In this document: positions 1-8,595 of the stretch, in pieces
How the letters are laid out: every line of letters starts with the position of its first letter
Position numbering within the stretch: position 1 is the first letter of the stretch
Origin: Methylococcales bacterium
GTDB lineage: Bacteria > Pseudomonadota > Gammaproteobacteria > Methylococcales > Methylomonadaceae
DNA: 64,000 nucleotides
Direction: 5' to 3'
NCBI GenBank assembly: GCA_030949405.1
Contig: JAUZSN010000002.1
Coordinates: 1,846,553-1,910,552, forward strand
The notes under the pieces: model-generated
The model's database searches: none
What the model was told of the DNA's origin: nothing
The model's input: the letters and a program-made list of their open reading frames with translations, nothing else
Made by a program: the position numbers and the translations under genes

Positions 1-5
1 ATTTT

Positions 6-548
6 ATGATAAAACGTACACTTCTTAATACGGGGTTTATTTTATTAACCACCAGTTGTTTTCTTTATGGCTGTGGTGATAGTGACTCTAAAAAAACGCA
101 AACATCCGTTAAGACTGTAAAAATATTTAAACAGGCAAAAATACTAAAAGGGTTGGTTTCTGATGATAAAGGACGCATAAAAGCAGGGAAAATTAGCGCG
201 ATTAATGATAAAAAGAAGGTGATTGCAACCGCAAGTGTTCAAGAGGATGGTTATTATAAGATTGAAATCCCCGCATTAACCGTTCTCCCTATTTTATTAA
301 AGGTGTCTTTAGCGAATGATAAGGCAGAAAATAAAGAATTAACGGCAGCGATTATTTATACTTCCATGACAAAATTTGATATTAACCCTTTATCTACAAA
401 AATTGCCGAAAAAGCGAAAAAACTTGGGGGTTATACGCATTCTAATATGGTCGTTGCTGCTGAAAGTATGGTAAAAATTCCTGATGATAATAAAAGCACA
501 CGCGGTTTTAGAGGGGATCCAACAAAACAGTATGGCGGTTGGCATTAA
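6..548 (+). CDS. Predicted lipoprotein, unknown function
   Basis: This 180-residue protein starts with a basic, hydrophobic signal sequence that ends in a lipobox (LYGC, Cys about residue 23), so it is probably a lipid-anchored envelope protein. Residues about 45-105 (motif KGLVSDDKGRIKAG and a following GYYKIEI) look like a carboxypeptidase-regulatory or Ig-like beta-sandwich, as in many surface lipoproteins. The C-terminus is polar and ends QYGGWH. The gene lies at the window edge, so its upstream context is unseen. I do not recognise a specific family, and the beta-sandwich reading is inference. Confidence 0.75.
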   Translation: MIKRTLLNTGFILLTTSCFLYGCGDSDSKKTQTSVKTVKIFKQAKILKGLVSDDKGRIKAGKISAINDKKKVIATASVQEDGYYKIEIPALTVLPILLKVSLANDKAENKELTAAIIYTSMTKFDINPLSTKIAEKAKKLGGYTHSNMVVAAESMVKIPDDNKSTRGFRGDPTKQYGGWH

Positions 549-563
549 ATTGTTTTAAATAAT

Positions 564-686
564 GGGCTACTCACTTAAGGCGAGACGGTTGCATTTAGAC
601 CTCCGAAGTTTTTAAAATCGTGGAGACCGTCTGTTTAATTTCTACATGGAATAAACTTTCAGGTGTTTCGTCTTAAGTTGGTCGCC
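564..686. repeat. Dispersed palindromic repeat, copy A
   Basis: The ends are imperfect inverted repeats. The left end reads CTACTCACTTAAGGCGA and the right end, read on the other strand, GGCGACCAACTTAAGACGA. The same terminal motif (ACCAACTTAAGACG) bounds segments at 12404-12530 and 60212-60295. It carries no coding potential and resembles a small non-autonomous palindromic element between genes. Confidence 0.55.
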
Positions 687-693
687 AAATAAT

Positions 694-1860
694 TCAGAGT
701 TTATGGGCTAACTGTTGGTTATACAGGGCGGCAATTAAATTGGCTTGATAGACCATGCCGACTAAACCTCGTTCAGCATTAATAATAGGGATTTGTCGTC
801 GCCCATGAGTAGACATTAAACCAATTAGCTCAACAATATGCGCTGTTTCGGGTAATGTCATGACTTGGGTACTCATAATAAGCCCTACCGCTTCAGGTTT
901 TGTTGCCGATATACGCGGGGTTCGGCGAATAAATGCGCGTAAATTATCTTGAAAATTATCATATAAACTTAAATCTATAAATTTAAAAAAATCATTCCAA
1001 GTAATCATCCCAATCACCCGTCCTGCTTTGTCAATAACAGGCATCGCTTTGAGCTGCTTTTTTATCATCAATTTCCAAGCGTCTTCAACTTCCGTTCCAA
1101 ACTCAACGGTCGTTATATTTGTAATCATAATATCTGCACAAATAATATCGGTTTTAAGTCGCTTAAAGGAATTTATTTCGGCCTGACTTAATAAGTGACT
1201 CAATTCGGAATAGGTCATATCAATAAAAACATCACTCTCACTTAACGCTAAATTAAGATCCTGTTCGGAAAAACCAATATGATGACTCGGTTGGCTAATA
1301 ATATGGCGTTGACGGGGGGAATTTTTTACAGGCAGTGAACTTGGGTAGCGTCTTCGCATGACCCAACGATTAATGATAACCGTCAGTAATAATAAGGTAA
1401 CAACATTAATTGCCACAGGGACCAGTACAAAAGAATACCCTAAATTAATAATGGAAGGCCCTGCCATGATGGGGGTTAAACTCGTTGCGGCTGCAGGAGG
1501 ATGTAAGCAGCGTAAAATAAGCATCATAAAGATAGAACCGCCAACGGCTGTGGCGGCGGCTGTTGCAATTTCAGGTATGTTTAAGGCACAGGCAACCCCA
1601 ACAATAGCAGAAACTAATTGTCCGCCTGCAAAAGGCCACGGTTGGGCTAATGGGCTGCTGGGAATAAAAAATAAAATAACGGATGAGGCCCCCATTGAGG
1701 CGACAATCATCGGGTATCCTTGCCAAGGTGAGATAATTTTAGTTATCAAGGCAATAAAAAAAATGGAACAAAAACAAGCGATCAAAGAAACAAGTTTCGC
1801 TTTAATACTTAAGTTAACAGGATCAATGGTAACGTATTTTATAAAGTGAAATAGATTCAT
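694..1860 (-). CDS. HPP family membrane protein with CBS pair
   Basis: The N-terminal 170 residues form a multi-pass membrane domain carrying the family's His-Pro-Pro signature (HPP at 120-122, in LHPPAAATSL). The C-terminal half (about 235-385) is a tandem CBS domain pair, which in other proteins binds adenine nucleotides and gates an attached transporter or enzyme. The length, 388 residues, suits an HPP-CBS fusion. HPP proteins are thought to act in transport, with nitrite suggested for some, but the substrate here cannot be read from sequence. It stands alone, with its own upstream region at 1861-2060. Confidence 0.88.
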   Translation of the reverse strand: MNLFHFIKYVTIDPVNLSIKAKLVSLIACFCSIFFIALITKIISPWQGYPMIVASMGASSVILFFIPSSPLAQPWPFAGGQLVSAIVGVACALNIPEIATAAATAVGGSIFMMLILRCLHPPAAATSLTPIMAGPSIINLGYSFVLVPVAINVVTLLLLTVIINRWVMRRRYPSSLPVKNSPRQRHIISQPSHHIGFSEQDLNLALSESDVFIDMTYSELSHLLSQAEINSFKRLKTDIICADIMITNITTVEFGTEVEDAWKLMIKKQLKAMPVIDKAGRVIGMITWNDFFKFIDLSLYDNFQDNLRAFIRRTPRISATKPEAVGLIMSTQVMTLPETAHIVELIGLMSTHGRRQIPIINAERGLVGMVYQANLIAALYNQQLAHKL

Positions 1861-1897
1861 AAGTCAATGATGGGATTAAATTTAGGTCTTGTTAGTT

Positions 1898-2029
1898 CAA
1901 TACCTTCGCCAATTTAGGTTTTGAGCCAGAATCTTTCAAAATCTAATATTTAGGTTCTAATAAAATCAAGTAGTTATAATATTAAAAAGTAGAGTTTCAA
2001 CTTACTTTATACGTTTGGCGAAGGTATTG
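1898..2029. repeat. Inverted-repeat-bounded intergenic segment
   Basis: A perfect 15-bp sequence, CAATACCTTCGCCAA at 1898-1912, recurs inverted at 2015-2029. It encloses about 100 AT-rich bases with no convincing gene. The arrangement resembles a MITE or a long-range hairpin between the HPP gene and nfeD. Confidence 0.5.
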
Positions 2030-2062
2030 GTTAGTTTGAATCAACAAGGATTATTAAATTTT

Positions 2063-2503
2063 TTAATCAACAGGTTTGACGTTAAAAAAATTGCCATTAA
2101 CGGAAACTATTTTTACGCGTGTTCCCACTGGGCAATCTTCGCCTTCGACCTTCCAATGGGAACGATTAATTTTTATTTTACCATCCCCCCCATCAATATC
2201 GGTTACCAACGTAAAGACACGGCCTATATATTGATCATTACGTTGATTTAAATGCGGCTGATCGGACTTAATGGGGTGACTCCTCATATATCGCTTCCAT
2301 GCGACCACAGACCCAACGGATAGAATTGAAAAAATAAATAATTGTATTTCTACGATCATCGGGAACAATAATAATAACAGCCCTGTGATAAACGCGGATA
2401 CGGACATCCATAAAAAGAAAAAACCTGCCGACAGCATTTCTACCCCAAGTAGAAATACGGCAATAACCCACCAATACCAAAACAAAATTTCAATTGCTAT
2501 CAT
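2063..2503 (-). CDS. NfeD-like membrane protein
   Basis: This 146-residue protein has two or three membrane helices in the first 70 residues. A C-terminal OB-like beta-barrel follows (about 90-145, with IGRVFTLVTDI and GTRVKIVSVNG), typical of short NfeD (YbbK-partner) proteins. It lies 3 bp downstream of the slipin gene in the same direction. This conserved SPFH-NfeD pair is thought to act together in membrane microdomain organisation or quality control. Confidence 0.88.
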   Translation of the reverse strand: MIAIEILFWYWWVIAVFLLGVEMLSAGFFFLWMSVSAFITGLLLLLFPMIVEIQLFIFSILSVGSVVAWKRYMRSHPIKSDQPHLNQRNDQYIGRVFTLVTDIDGGDGKIKINRSHWKVEGEDCPVGTRVKIVSVNGNFFNVKPVD

Positions 2504-2506
2504 TAC

Positions 2507-3418
2507 TTACCCTTTTTTATTAAAGACTTCTTTTGCAATTTCACTTACGCCACCTAATGCACCAATCACATTTGAAGCCTCTAGGGGCATTAAAATTAAT
2601 TTACTATTATCGGCGGTGGCGATGTCTTTTAAGGATTCAATGTATTTTTGGGCGACAAAATAATTAATCGCTTGAACATCCCCTTCTGCGATTGCTTTTG
2701 AAACCATGATGGTTGCATTGGCTTCTGCTTTTGCTAATCGCTCTCGTGCATCCGCATCTCGGAAGGCCGATTCTTTTCGCCCTTCGGCCTCTAAAATAGC
2801 GGAAGCCTTATCGCCTTCTGCGCGTAAAATTTCAGATTCACGTTGACCTTCAGCTTCTAAAATTGAAGCTCTTTTCAAACGTTCCGCTTTCATTTGTCGC
2901 CCCATCGCTTCCACTAAATCTTTAGGCGGTGCGATGTCTTTAATTTCAATTCGAGTGACTTTAACGCCCCAAGGATGAGTGGCTTCATCAACCACATCCA
3001 ATAAACGCGCATTAATTTCATCCCGTTTAGATAAAAGCTCATCTAAAGTCATTGACCCCATGACCGTACGAATATTGGTCATGACTAAATTTAAAATGGC
3101 CAAATCCAAATTACTCACTTCATACGCCGCTTTAGGGGAATCCATAATTTGAAAAAAGACCACGCCATCCACGGTCACCATCGCATTATCTTTGGTAATA
3201 ATCTCTTGTGAGGGAACATCTTTAACTTGCTCCATCATATTGAGTTTTCTTCCAATGCTGTCCATCACGGGGAAAACAGTATTTAATCCAGGGGTTAAGG
3301 TTTTAGTATATTTTCCAAAACGCTCAACCGTATATTCTGCTCCTTGAGGCACGGCCTTGATAGTTAAAAATAAACCTAAAATAACCACCACAGCAGCAAC
3401 GAGTGCAAATACAATCAT
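2507..3418 (-). CDS. SPFH/Band 7 protein, slipin/QmcA type
   Basis: It has one N-terminal membrane helix (residues 2-22), then a Band 7 domain (about 25-190, starting [19 protein letters not shown]). An alanine/glutamate-rich coiled coil with repeated [16 protein letters not shown] and EAEGRKES units spans about 195-240. The length, 303 residues, is normal for QmcA/paraslipin proteins, which oligomerise into membrane-attached rings. It is the first gene of the pair with nfeD. A GGAG-type ribosome site (plus-strand ctcc at 3425-3428) lies upstream of the start. Confidence 0.9.
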   Translation of the reverse strand: MIVFALVAAVVVILGLFLTIKAVPQGAEYTVERFGKYTKTLTPGLNTVFPVMDSIGRKLNMMEQVKDVPSQEIITKDNAMVTVDGVVFFQIMDSPKAAYEVSNLDLAILNLVMTNIRTVMGSMTLDELLSKRDEINARLLDVVDEATHPWGVKVTRIEIKDIAPPKDLVEAMGRQMKAERLKRASILEAEGQRESEILRAEGDKASAILEAEGRKESAFRDADARERLAKAEANATIMVSKAIAEGDVQAINYFVAQKYIESLKDIATADNSKLILMPLEASNVIGALGGVSEIAKEVFNKKG

Positions 3419-3533
3419 AACAGTCTCCTTAATTTATAAACGAATAAAACTAGACAACCTGTTGCAAATAAACAACGATTATCTAATAATAATGTATCTC
3501 TATTAACTTTGTATACGATTAATTGGTAATACT

Positions 3534-3884
3534 ATGATGATTCATGCAGCAATTAACATTTTACTTTTGGGTATCCTTCTTCTTTTAGTGGGTTTATGGC
3601 GACCTAAAATAATTCTTTTTTGGCTAGATAGTCCCGGTCGTTGGCCTATTATCATTGTGTTTATCATCTTTGCTATGGTGGGAGCTACTTTATTTGGCGA
3701 AGGAACACGACAAAAACAATTGGAGTTAGAGGCGCTACAGTCTAAAAAAATCAGCCCTGATAAAATACCTTTGGATGCATCGGCGGACATTCCTAGCGTG
3801 ATGGAAACAACGGCATCTAAACAAGCAATTAATAATGAAAAACAAGCACCTACCACAGAACTAAATACGGTTAATAACCCTTAA
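3534..3884 (+). CDS. Small membrane protein, unknown function
   Basis: It is 116 residues long with two hydrophobic segments (about 3-22 and 37-56). A charged, low-complexity C-terminal tail follows (QKQLELEALQSKK, then Ser/Thr/Pro-rich). The alternative start one codon later makes no difference to the reading. I do not recognise a family. It is divergent from the slipin gene and in the same direction as the downstream CorB-like gene, but 265 bp separate them. Confidence 0.6.
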   Translation: MMIHAAINILLLGILLLLVGLWRPKIILFWLDSPGRWPIIIVFIIFAMVGATLFGEGTRQKQLELEALQSKKISPDKIPLDASADIPSVMETTASKQAINNEKQAPTTELNTVNNP

Positions 3885-3975
3885 TAACTAAAGATGACAT
3901 TTTATATCGGTCTGAATTAAAATTATGAAGCCATGTGATTAATTAAATAGCACTCATCGCGTTGAATACGCAATG

Positions 3976-4035
3976 GCCTTAAAACACCTGTTTTTCTATT
4001 TAAGCGTTATTAATCATATCATTGTGTTTTAAGGC
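3976..4035. repeat. 12-bp inverted repeat
   Basis: GCCTTAAAACAC at 3976-3987 is perfectly inverted at 4024-4035 around a 36-nt spacer, followed by a short T-rich stretch. It could be a weak terminator for the preceding small gene or a remnant of a palindromic element. The sequence does not decide. Confidence 0.4.
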
Positions 4036-4149
4036 ATCAAATTTTTAGGCGGATTATAACGTAATAAAAATAAGGACTTGATAATCAATACTTGACAAAC
4101 GGTGCTATCCTAGAGAGCATACTACTTTCCAATTAATTCAGAGACCTCC

Positions 4150-5394
4150 TTGAACGACATCCCTCTTAGTATATTATTCAGTATACTTGCAGTCCTTCTC
4201 CTTCTTTCTGCCTTTTTTTCAGGTTCTGAAACTGCATTAATGACTTTAAATCGTTATCGCTTACAATACTTGGTTAAACAAAAACATAAAAGTGCGATTA
4301 AAGCGAATAGATTGTTACGACGACCTGACCGTTTAATTGGCATTATTTTATTAGGCAATAACTTTGTTAATATTCTGGCCTCCTCCCTTGCCACCGTTAT
4401 TGCTATTCGTATTGCAGGTGAACAAGGGATCCCTATTGCCGCAGCCTTACTAACCTTAGTGGTCTTAATTTTTTCAGAAGTCACCCCTAAAACATTGGCC
4501 GCCATAAAACCTGAGGCAATTGCTTTTCCTGCTGCATGGGTTTATACGCCGTTATTAAAATTATTTTACCCAATTGTTTGGATTGTTAACCTGATTGCTA
4601 ACTTACTCTTACGAATTTTTGGTGTTCGAGTCACTGAAAATAAACAAGATCGGTTGGATAAAGAAGAGTTAAAAAGCATTCTTGCGGATACGGATGATAT
4701 TATGCCAATCCGTTATCAAAATATGTTACTGGGCGTTTTAGATTTAGAGTCCGCCACCGTTGAAGACATTATGACCCCGCGTAATGAAATTGTGGGCATA
4801 GATTTAGACGATTCGATGGAAGAAATTTGTCAACAAATCCTTAGCAGCCCTCATACTCGCTTACCTGTTTATAAAACCAGTATTGATCGAGTGATTGGAT
4901 TTCTTCATTTACGGGTGGTCTTAGCTTTGCTAAATGACGATGATTTTAGCAAGAAAAAAATTACTGCAAAATTAATTAAACCCTCATTTATTCCGATTAG
5001 TACTTCATTACACAAACAAATGCAAAGCTTTAAAGCACAGAGCTTGCGGATAGGGTTAGCGGTTAATGAATACGGGGATGTGCAAGGGTTAGTCACGCTG
5101 GATGATTTATTACAAGAAATTGTTGGTGAATTAATTACGGAAGAAGCGAATGTAAAAGAACAACCTGATGGGGCTTATTTAGTGGATGCAAGTGTGACTG
5201 TACGTGAACTAAACCGCATCACGCATTGGTCATTACCTACAGATGGGCCTAAAACGTTAAATGGATTAATTATTGAATTTATGGAAACTATTCCAGCCGA
5301 TGGAACAAGCTTGAAGCTTCATGGTTATTTGTTAGAAATTATTGAATGTGATAAAAAAACAATTCGGCAAGTTAAATTTCATCCGCCCAACTAA
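4150..5394 (+). CDS. CNNM/CorB-type transporter-associated protein with CBS domains
   Basis: It has a DUF21 (CNNM) membrane domain over residues 1-165, with the signatures FFSGSETALM (22-31) and FSEVTPKT (108-115). A CBS pair (about 190-325) and a C-terminal CorC/HlyC transporter-associated domain (about 335-412) follow. This is the full architecture of HlyC/CorC-family proteins such as YfjD, tied to Mg2+ or Co2+ handling. The length, 414 residues, is usual. Translation appears to begin at TTG. A TTGACA box at 4092-4097 lies upstream but its best -10 match (CATACT, 4118-4123) is spaced too far, so I do not call a promoter. Confidence 0.9.
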   Translation: MNDIPLSILFSILAVLLLLSAFFSGSETALMTLNRYRLQYLVKQKHKSAIKANRLLRRPDRLIGIILLGNNFVNILASSLATVIAIRIAGEQGIPIAAALLTLVVLIFSEVTPKTLAAIKPEAIAFPAAWVYTPLLKLFYPIVWIVNLIANLLLRIFGVRVTENKQDRLDKEELKSILADTDDIMPIRYQNMLLGVLDLESATVEDIMTPRNEIVGIDLDDSMEEICQQILSSPHTRLPVYKTSIDRVIGFLHLRVVLALLNDDDFSKKKITAKLIKPSFIPISTSLHKQMQSFKAQSLRIGLAVNEYGDVQGLVTLDDLLQEIVGELITEEANVKEQPDGAYLVDASVTVRELNRITHWSLPTDGPKTLNGLIIEFMETIPADGTSLKLHGYLLEIIECDKKTIRQVKFHPPN

Positions 5395-5428
5395 AAAACA
5401 CCCCGAACATTTAAAAATAATCGGGGTG
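5393..5428 (-). terminator. Rho-independent terminator, leftward
   Basis: CACCCCGA at 5399-5406 pairs with TCGGGGTG at 5421-5428 across a 14-nt loop. On the minus strand the stem is followed by six T. It therefore fits the end of leftward transcription from the EGKCG peptide gene and sits just after the CorB-like stop. Confidence 0.75.
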
Positions 5429-5612
5429 AGTTAGAAAATTAGGCTAAAGGTTTAAGAGGGGATTTATCACCCTCTATTCCTTCCCCCCATTTTTCTTATT
5501 TTTCAATAACATTTATATGAGCAATGGTTGCCGTAAAATTTGATAATAAAGTGGTTCTTATCACCAAAATTAAAGGCGTTTGACTCCTTTTTTCCATCGC
5601 TTTAAAGACCTG

Positions 5613-5942
5613 TTATTTTTGGTCAGACCCACTTTTTGCATTATCCCCTTTTGATTTCGGCATGGGTTTATTTCCAGCGCAATTTCCCTCGGTTGTTTTT
5701 TCTTCACTGCCCTTCATCATTTCACCCCCACATTTTCCTTCACCACACGATCCTGCTTTCATTTTACTGGTATCTTTATCGTCTGTATTGGTGTCAGCGG
5801 CGGCTAATTGCATATAACCTTCAGTAAGTTCAGTCATTACAAAAGGGTTGGAGGTTTCTGCATAAACAGAAGTTGCTGCCAATCCTGAAACCAGTGTTGT
5901 CCCTAGGGTTAAAATAAAAGAGCTGTGTTTAGTTTTTTTCAT
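5613..5942 (-). CDS. HvfA-type RiPP metallophore precursor (EGKCG peptide)
   Basis: It is a 109-residue secreted peptide with a Sec signal to about residue 28 (SVYA). A conserved leader-like stretch NPFVMTELTEGYMQLA and a Cys-poor hydrophilic tail follow. The tail carries one EGKCG motif (68-72) in GSCGEGKCGGEM and a variant EGNCA (85-89), giving Cys66, Cys71 and Cys88. In the HvfA family EGKCG cysteines are modified by the HvfB/HvfC (MbnB/MbnC-like, DUF692) enzymes to oxazolone/thioamide groups that bind copper. No hvfB or hvfC gene is adjacent. Family membership is well supported; modification here is inference. Confidence 0.8.
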   Translation of the reverse strand: MKKTKHSSFILTLGTTLVSGLAATSVYAETSNPFVMTELTEGYMQLAAADTNTDDKDTSKMKAGSCGEGKCGGEMMKGSEEKTTEGNCAGNKPMPKSKGDNAKSGSDQK

Positions 5943-6063
5943 AATATATCCTGTTGTTAATAAATGAACCCACTATTCTACTGAAAAAAGTGGTTATAGT
6001 CGTCAACTAAATGGAGCTTATTTTTAATAAAAAATTCAATAGGATTCATTATTTTTTTAGGTC

Positions 6064-7806
6064 TTATTCAACAACAAAATAACCATCTTGATAGGATGAA
6101 TCCATCTCTATAACGTTAGGGGTCGCTTTTTTTACCTTAAGCGTTTTCGATTGCGGCTCTTTCTTTTTAACAACAGGCTTTGCCTTAGACGATTTTAGCG
6201 TAGTATATTTTACCGCTGGCATAGTAACGGGCCTCTCTAATAATTTTTCCCACCAAGAACGCTGAGATTCTTTTTTCTTTTTCAAACGAATTCGTTTTTT
6301 CATGTCATCAGGGGTTAAAATTTCTAATTTTCCCTGCTCCCATAATTTATTTCGTTCACTTAAAATAGTCGATAATTCTTGGATTGATAAATGTTGATAA
6401 TTATCAGGCACAGGGTTTGAACCCAAACTCACTAAAAAAGACCCAAAGGATTCTTGTGTTAAGGCGTAATTTACGAGGTAGTGTAACTGTGAATTAAAGG
6501 CTTTAAATTCACTTTGAATCGCCTCGACTTCACTTCCTGAGCGATTTTTTTCGGCATTACGTGTGAGTTTTGCAATATCATTATCAATTTCATTAAGAAA
6601 AGAGACTTGTTTAAGGCGTTCGATTCGGTTGGTATAATCTTGCCAGGCTAAATGAACACCCGCAATAACAGCGGTATTAACCGCTAAACGTCGTGATTTT
6701 GCCAGATGTTTACTGACTTCGGCATACTCTAAAATATCAGGAATTGTAATTAATTTTAATAAATCACCGGCCAATCTAAGTCCTAACTCGCCCCATAAAC
6801 TATTCCACAAAAATGAATTTGAAGTAAAGTTCCCTGCATAAGAAAATTCAATACCTGGTAATAATCGGGTCAATGCTTTTCGAGATTCTAATTGGTCAAT
6901 ACGAACATTGTACATTTCGGTGGCATAATCCGATGAGTTAATTAAAGCGGTTAATTCCATTTCTTCGATTTTATTAGGAATAACGGGTATCGCTTTAAAT
7001 TTTTGCGAGGTGGCTAATTTTAATTTTGTCGTCGGGGGGACATTAATTAAGGTTGTTAACTCAACATTTGCAATGCTAATTGATTCTTTTAGGCCCACTA
7101 ATTGATCTTGAGTTTCAACTAATAGCCGAATATCATTAAGGGCAAATAAAGGGGTATAAAGTTGTTGTTCCCGAACTTCTTTTAAATCGCGCAAAGATTC
7201 CTTAACACTTTTTAAAATAGCATTAACATCTCTTTCCATCCGTTGCATAATAACGGCTCGCCAATAGGCTGAACGCACTTGTTGCAATAGTTTTAACATC
7301 ACTTTTTCACGTGCTTTTTGTGAGATTAAAAACCGATCTGCATTTTGTTTTGCTTGGAAGTAGCTCACACCGAAATCAAGAAGATTCCAAGTAAAGCGAA
7401 GGTCGGCTATATAGCGTTCTCTATCTTGTGAGGTTGAGGGTTCTAAGGATTGACGGCCTGTAAAAATAGAAACACTTTCAGAGGCATCGACATTATTACG
7501 GTTTAAATAACCCGCAGAAACGCCGAGCATGGGCAACATATCAAGTTTTGCCATTTCAACACTTTGGTGTGCAACCGCTTGTTCCATTAATTTAACGCGG
7601 TTATTAAGATTGTATTTCAACGCACGAGCCATTGCGTCAGAAAGCGTTAAGGGGCCATCTATGGGTTCTTGTTCAGCATAAATTTGCGTCACATCTGCTA
7701 AAGCAGATTCTGCAATTTCATCGACTGATAATGATTTAGGGTTAATACAGCCTGTTAATGAAACCATAATAGCGAAAGAAAGCGTCACTTTCCTTGAAAA
7801 ATTCAT
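6064..7806 (-). CDS. TolC-family outer membrane efflux lipoprotein
   Basis: It is a 580-residue protein with a lipobox in LTGCINPKS (Cys20), then two long alpha-helical repeats with coiled-coil character (about 60-450) typical of outer membrane efflux proteins. The motif LRFTWNLLDFGVSYFQAKQNADRF is the usual first-repeat strand and hairpin. The C-terminus (about 500-580) is an unusual Lys/Pro-rich tail with repeated KKK clusters, longer than in typical TolC proteins. No inner-membrane pump or adaptor gene is adjacent, so the partner must lie elsewhere. Confidence 0.85.
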   Translation of the reverse strand: MNFSRKVTLSFAIMVSLTGCINPKSLSVDEIAESALADVTQIYAEQEPIDGPLTLSDAMARALKYNLNNRVKLMEQAVAHQSVEMAKLDMLPMLGVSAGYLNRNNVDASESVSIFTGRQSLEPSTSQDRERYIADLRFTWNLLDFGVSYFQAKQNADRFLISQKAREKVMLKLLQQVRSAYWRAVIMQRMERDVNAILKSVKESLRDLKEVREQQLYTPLFALNDIRLLVETQDQLVGLKESISIANVELTTLINVPPTTKLKLATSQKFKAIPVIPNKIEEMELTALINSSDYATEMYNVRIDQLESRKALTRLLPGIEFSYAGNFTSNSFLWNSLWGELGLRLAGDLLKLITIPDILEYAEVSKHLAKSRRLAVNTAVIAGVHLAWQDYTNRIERLKQVSFLNEIDNDIAKLTRNAEKNRSGSEVEAIQSEFKAFNSQLHYLVNYALTQESFGSFLVSLGSNPVPDNYQHLSIQELSTILSERNKLWEQGKLEILTPDDMKKRIRLKKKKESQRSWWEKLLERPVTMPAVKYTTLKSSKAKPVVKKKEPQSKTLKVKKATPNVIEMDSSYQDGYFVVE

Positions 7807-8133
7807 GAATAACCTCGTGTTTTGTGTAATATCACGCCCACATTATTTTAGCGTGTAAAGTGTGAATGCTATATCTATTTTATATGATAATACCTATTTA
7901 TTATAAAACAAAAAATGTGATATAGGTCTATAAATATAACTTTCTTCCCTATAGGCTCGTACACTTGAATAAGGCTAAGAGAAATTGAAAAATATAATTA
8001 TCCAAATTAAAATAGGCTATTGATATAAAGTGGGAAATGATGGCGTGAAAAAACAAGTTTTTTTCCCACCGAATTATCGGCATCTTTCCTTTAAGTTTAA
8101 CGTTGAATTAGCGATATTTTAATTGACGATTTA

Positions 8134-8160
8134 GACTCTAAAGCTTAGAGTCAGTTTTTT
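8134..8160 (+). terminator. Rho-independent terminator with no upstream gene
   Basis: GACTCTAA at 8134-8141 pairs perfectly with TTAGAGTC at 8145-8152 around a 3-nt loop, and AG then six T follow. The orientation is rightward, but no rightward gene exists between 5394 and this point. It may end a small RNA transcribed from about 7.9-8.0 kb, where an 8-bp inverted repeat (GTGGGAAA at 8030-8037, TTTCCCAC at 8062-8069) also lies. Confidence 0.65.
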
Positions 8161-8270
8161 ATGGTTTGTGGTGGCTGTTGCAATGGGTTTGATTTCTTCT
8201 GCGTTATTTTGAAGTTTGTAGTGAAGAAGGAATTTAACAAAATCTAATTTGATAACAAGAGGAAAAAGTT

Positions 8271-8519
8271 ATGATTACTATTTCAAAGTTAACTGAGTTT
8301 TTAGGGTGGGCATCCGTACTTAATATAGGCTATCTTTTTATAGCGACTATAACGCTTATGTTTATGAGAGGATCTATAGTTTCTATTCATAGCAAGATGT
8401 TTAATATAGATGAAAAGTAGTTAAATTTTAAGTATTTTAATTTTTTGAGTAATTATAAAATAGTGACATTAGTTTTTATGGTTGCGCCTTATCTGTCTTT
8501 AAAAATTATGGGCTATTAA
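8271..8519 (+). pseudogene. DUF6868-like small membrane protein, amber stop in frame
   Basis: ATG at 8271, preceded by an AGAGGAAA ribosome site, opens a frame of 49 codons (MITISKLTEFLGWASVLNIG, a membrane helix, then HSKMFNIDEK). It ends at TAG (8418-8420). The same frame continues without any other stop for 32 codons to TAA at 8517-8519, reading FKYFNFLSNYKIVTLVFMVA and PYLSLKIMGY. The two parts together make an 82-residue protein of the expected size and pattern for DUF6868: helix, IHxKMFxxD motif, helix. A single base change thus separates it from an intact gene. The family call is from memory of the pattern. Confidence 0.7.
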
Positions 8520-8595
8520 ATATTTCATTCGCTTTGTTCCAGTGTGCCTAGCATGGTAGGTGGGCGTTCATACCTAAATCCAACTTACGAGCTGA

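Noticed and set aside
1358-1849. 163-codon open frame on the plus strand
   Set aside because: It lies opposite the HPP/CBS gene, and its product is low-complexity and has no family pattern.
4092-4123. Sigma-70 promoter for the CorB-like gene
   Set aside because: TTGACA is perfect, but the best -10 match is 20 bp away and weak.
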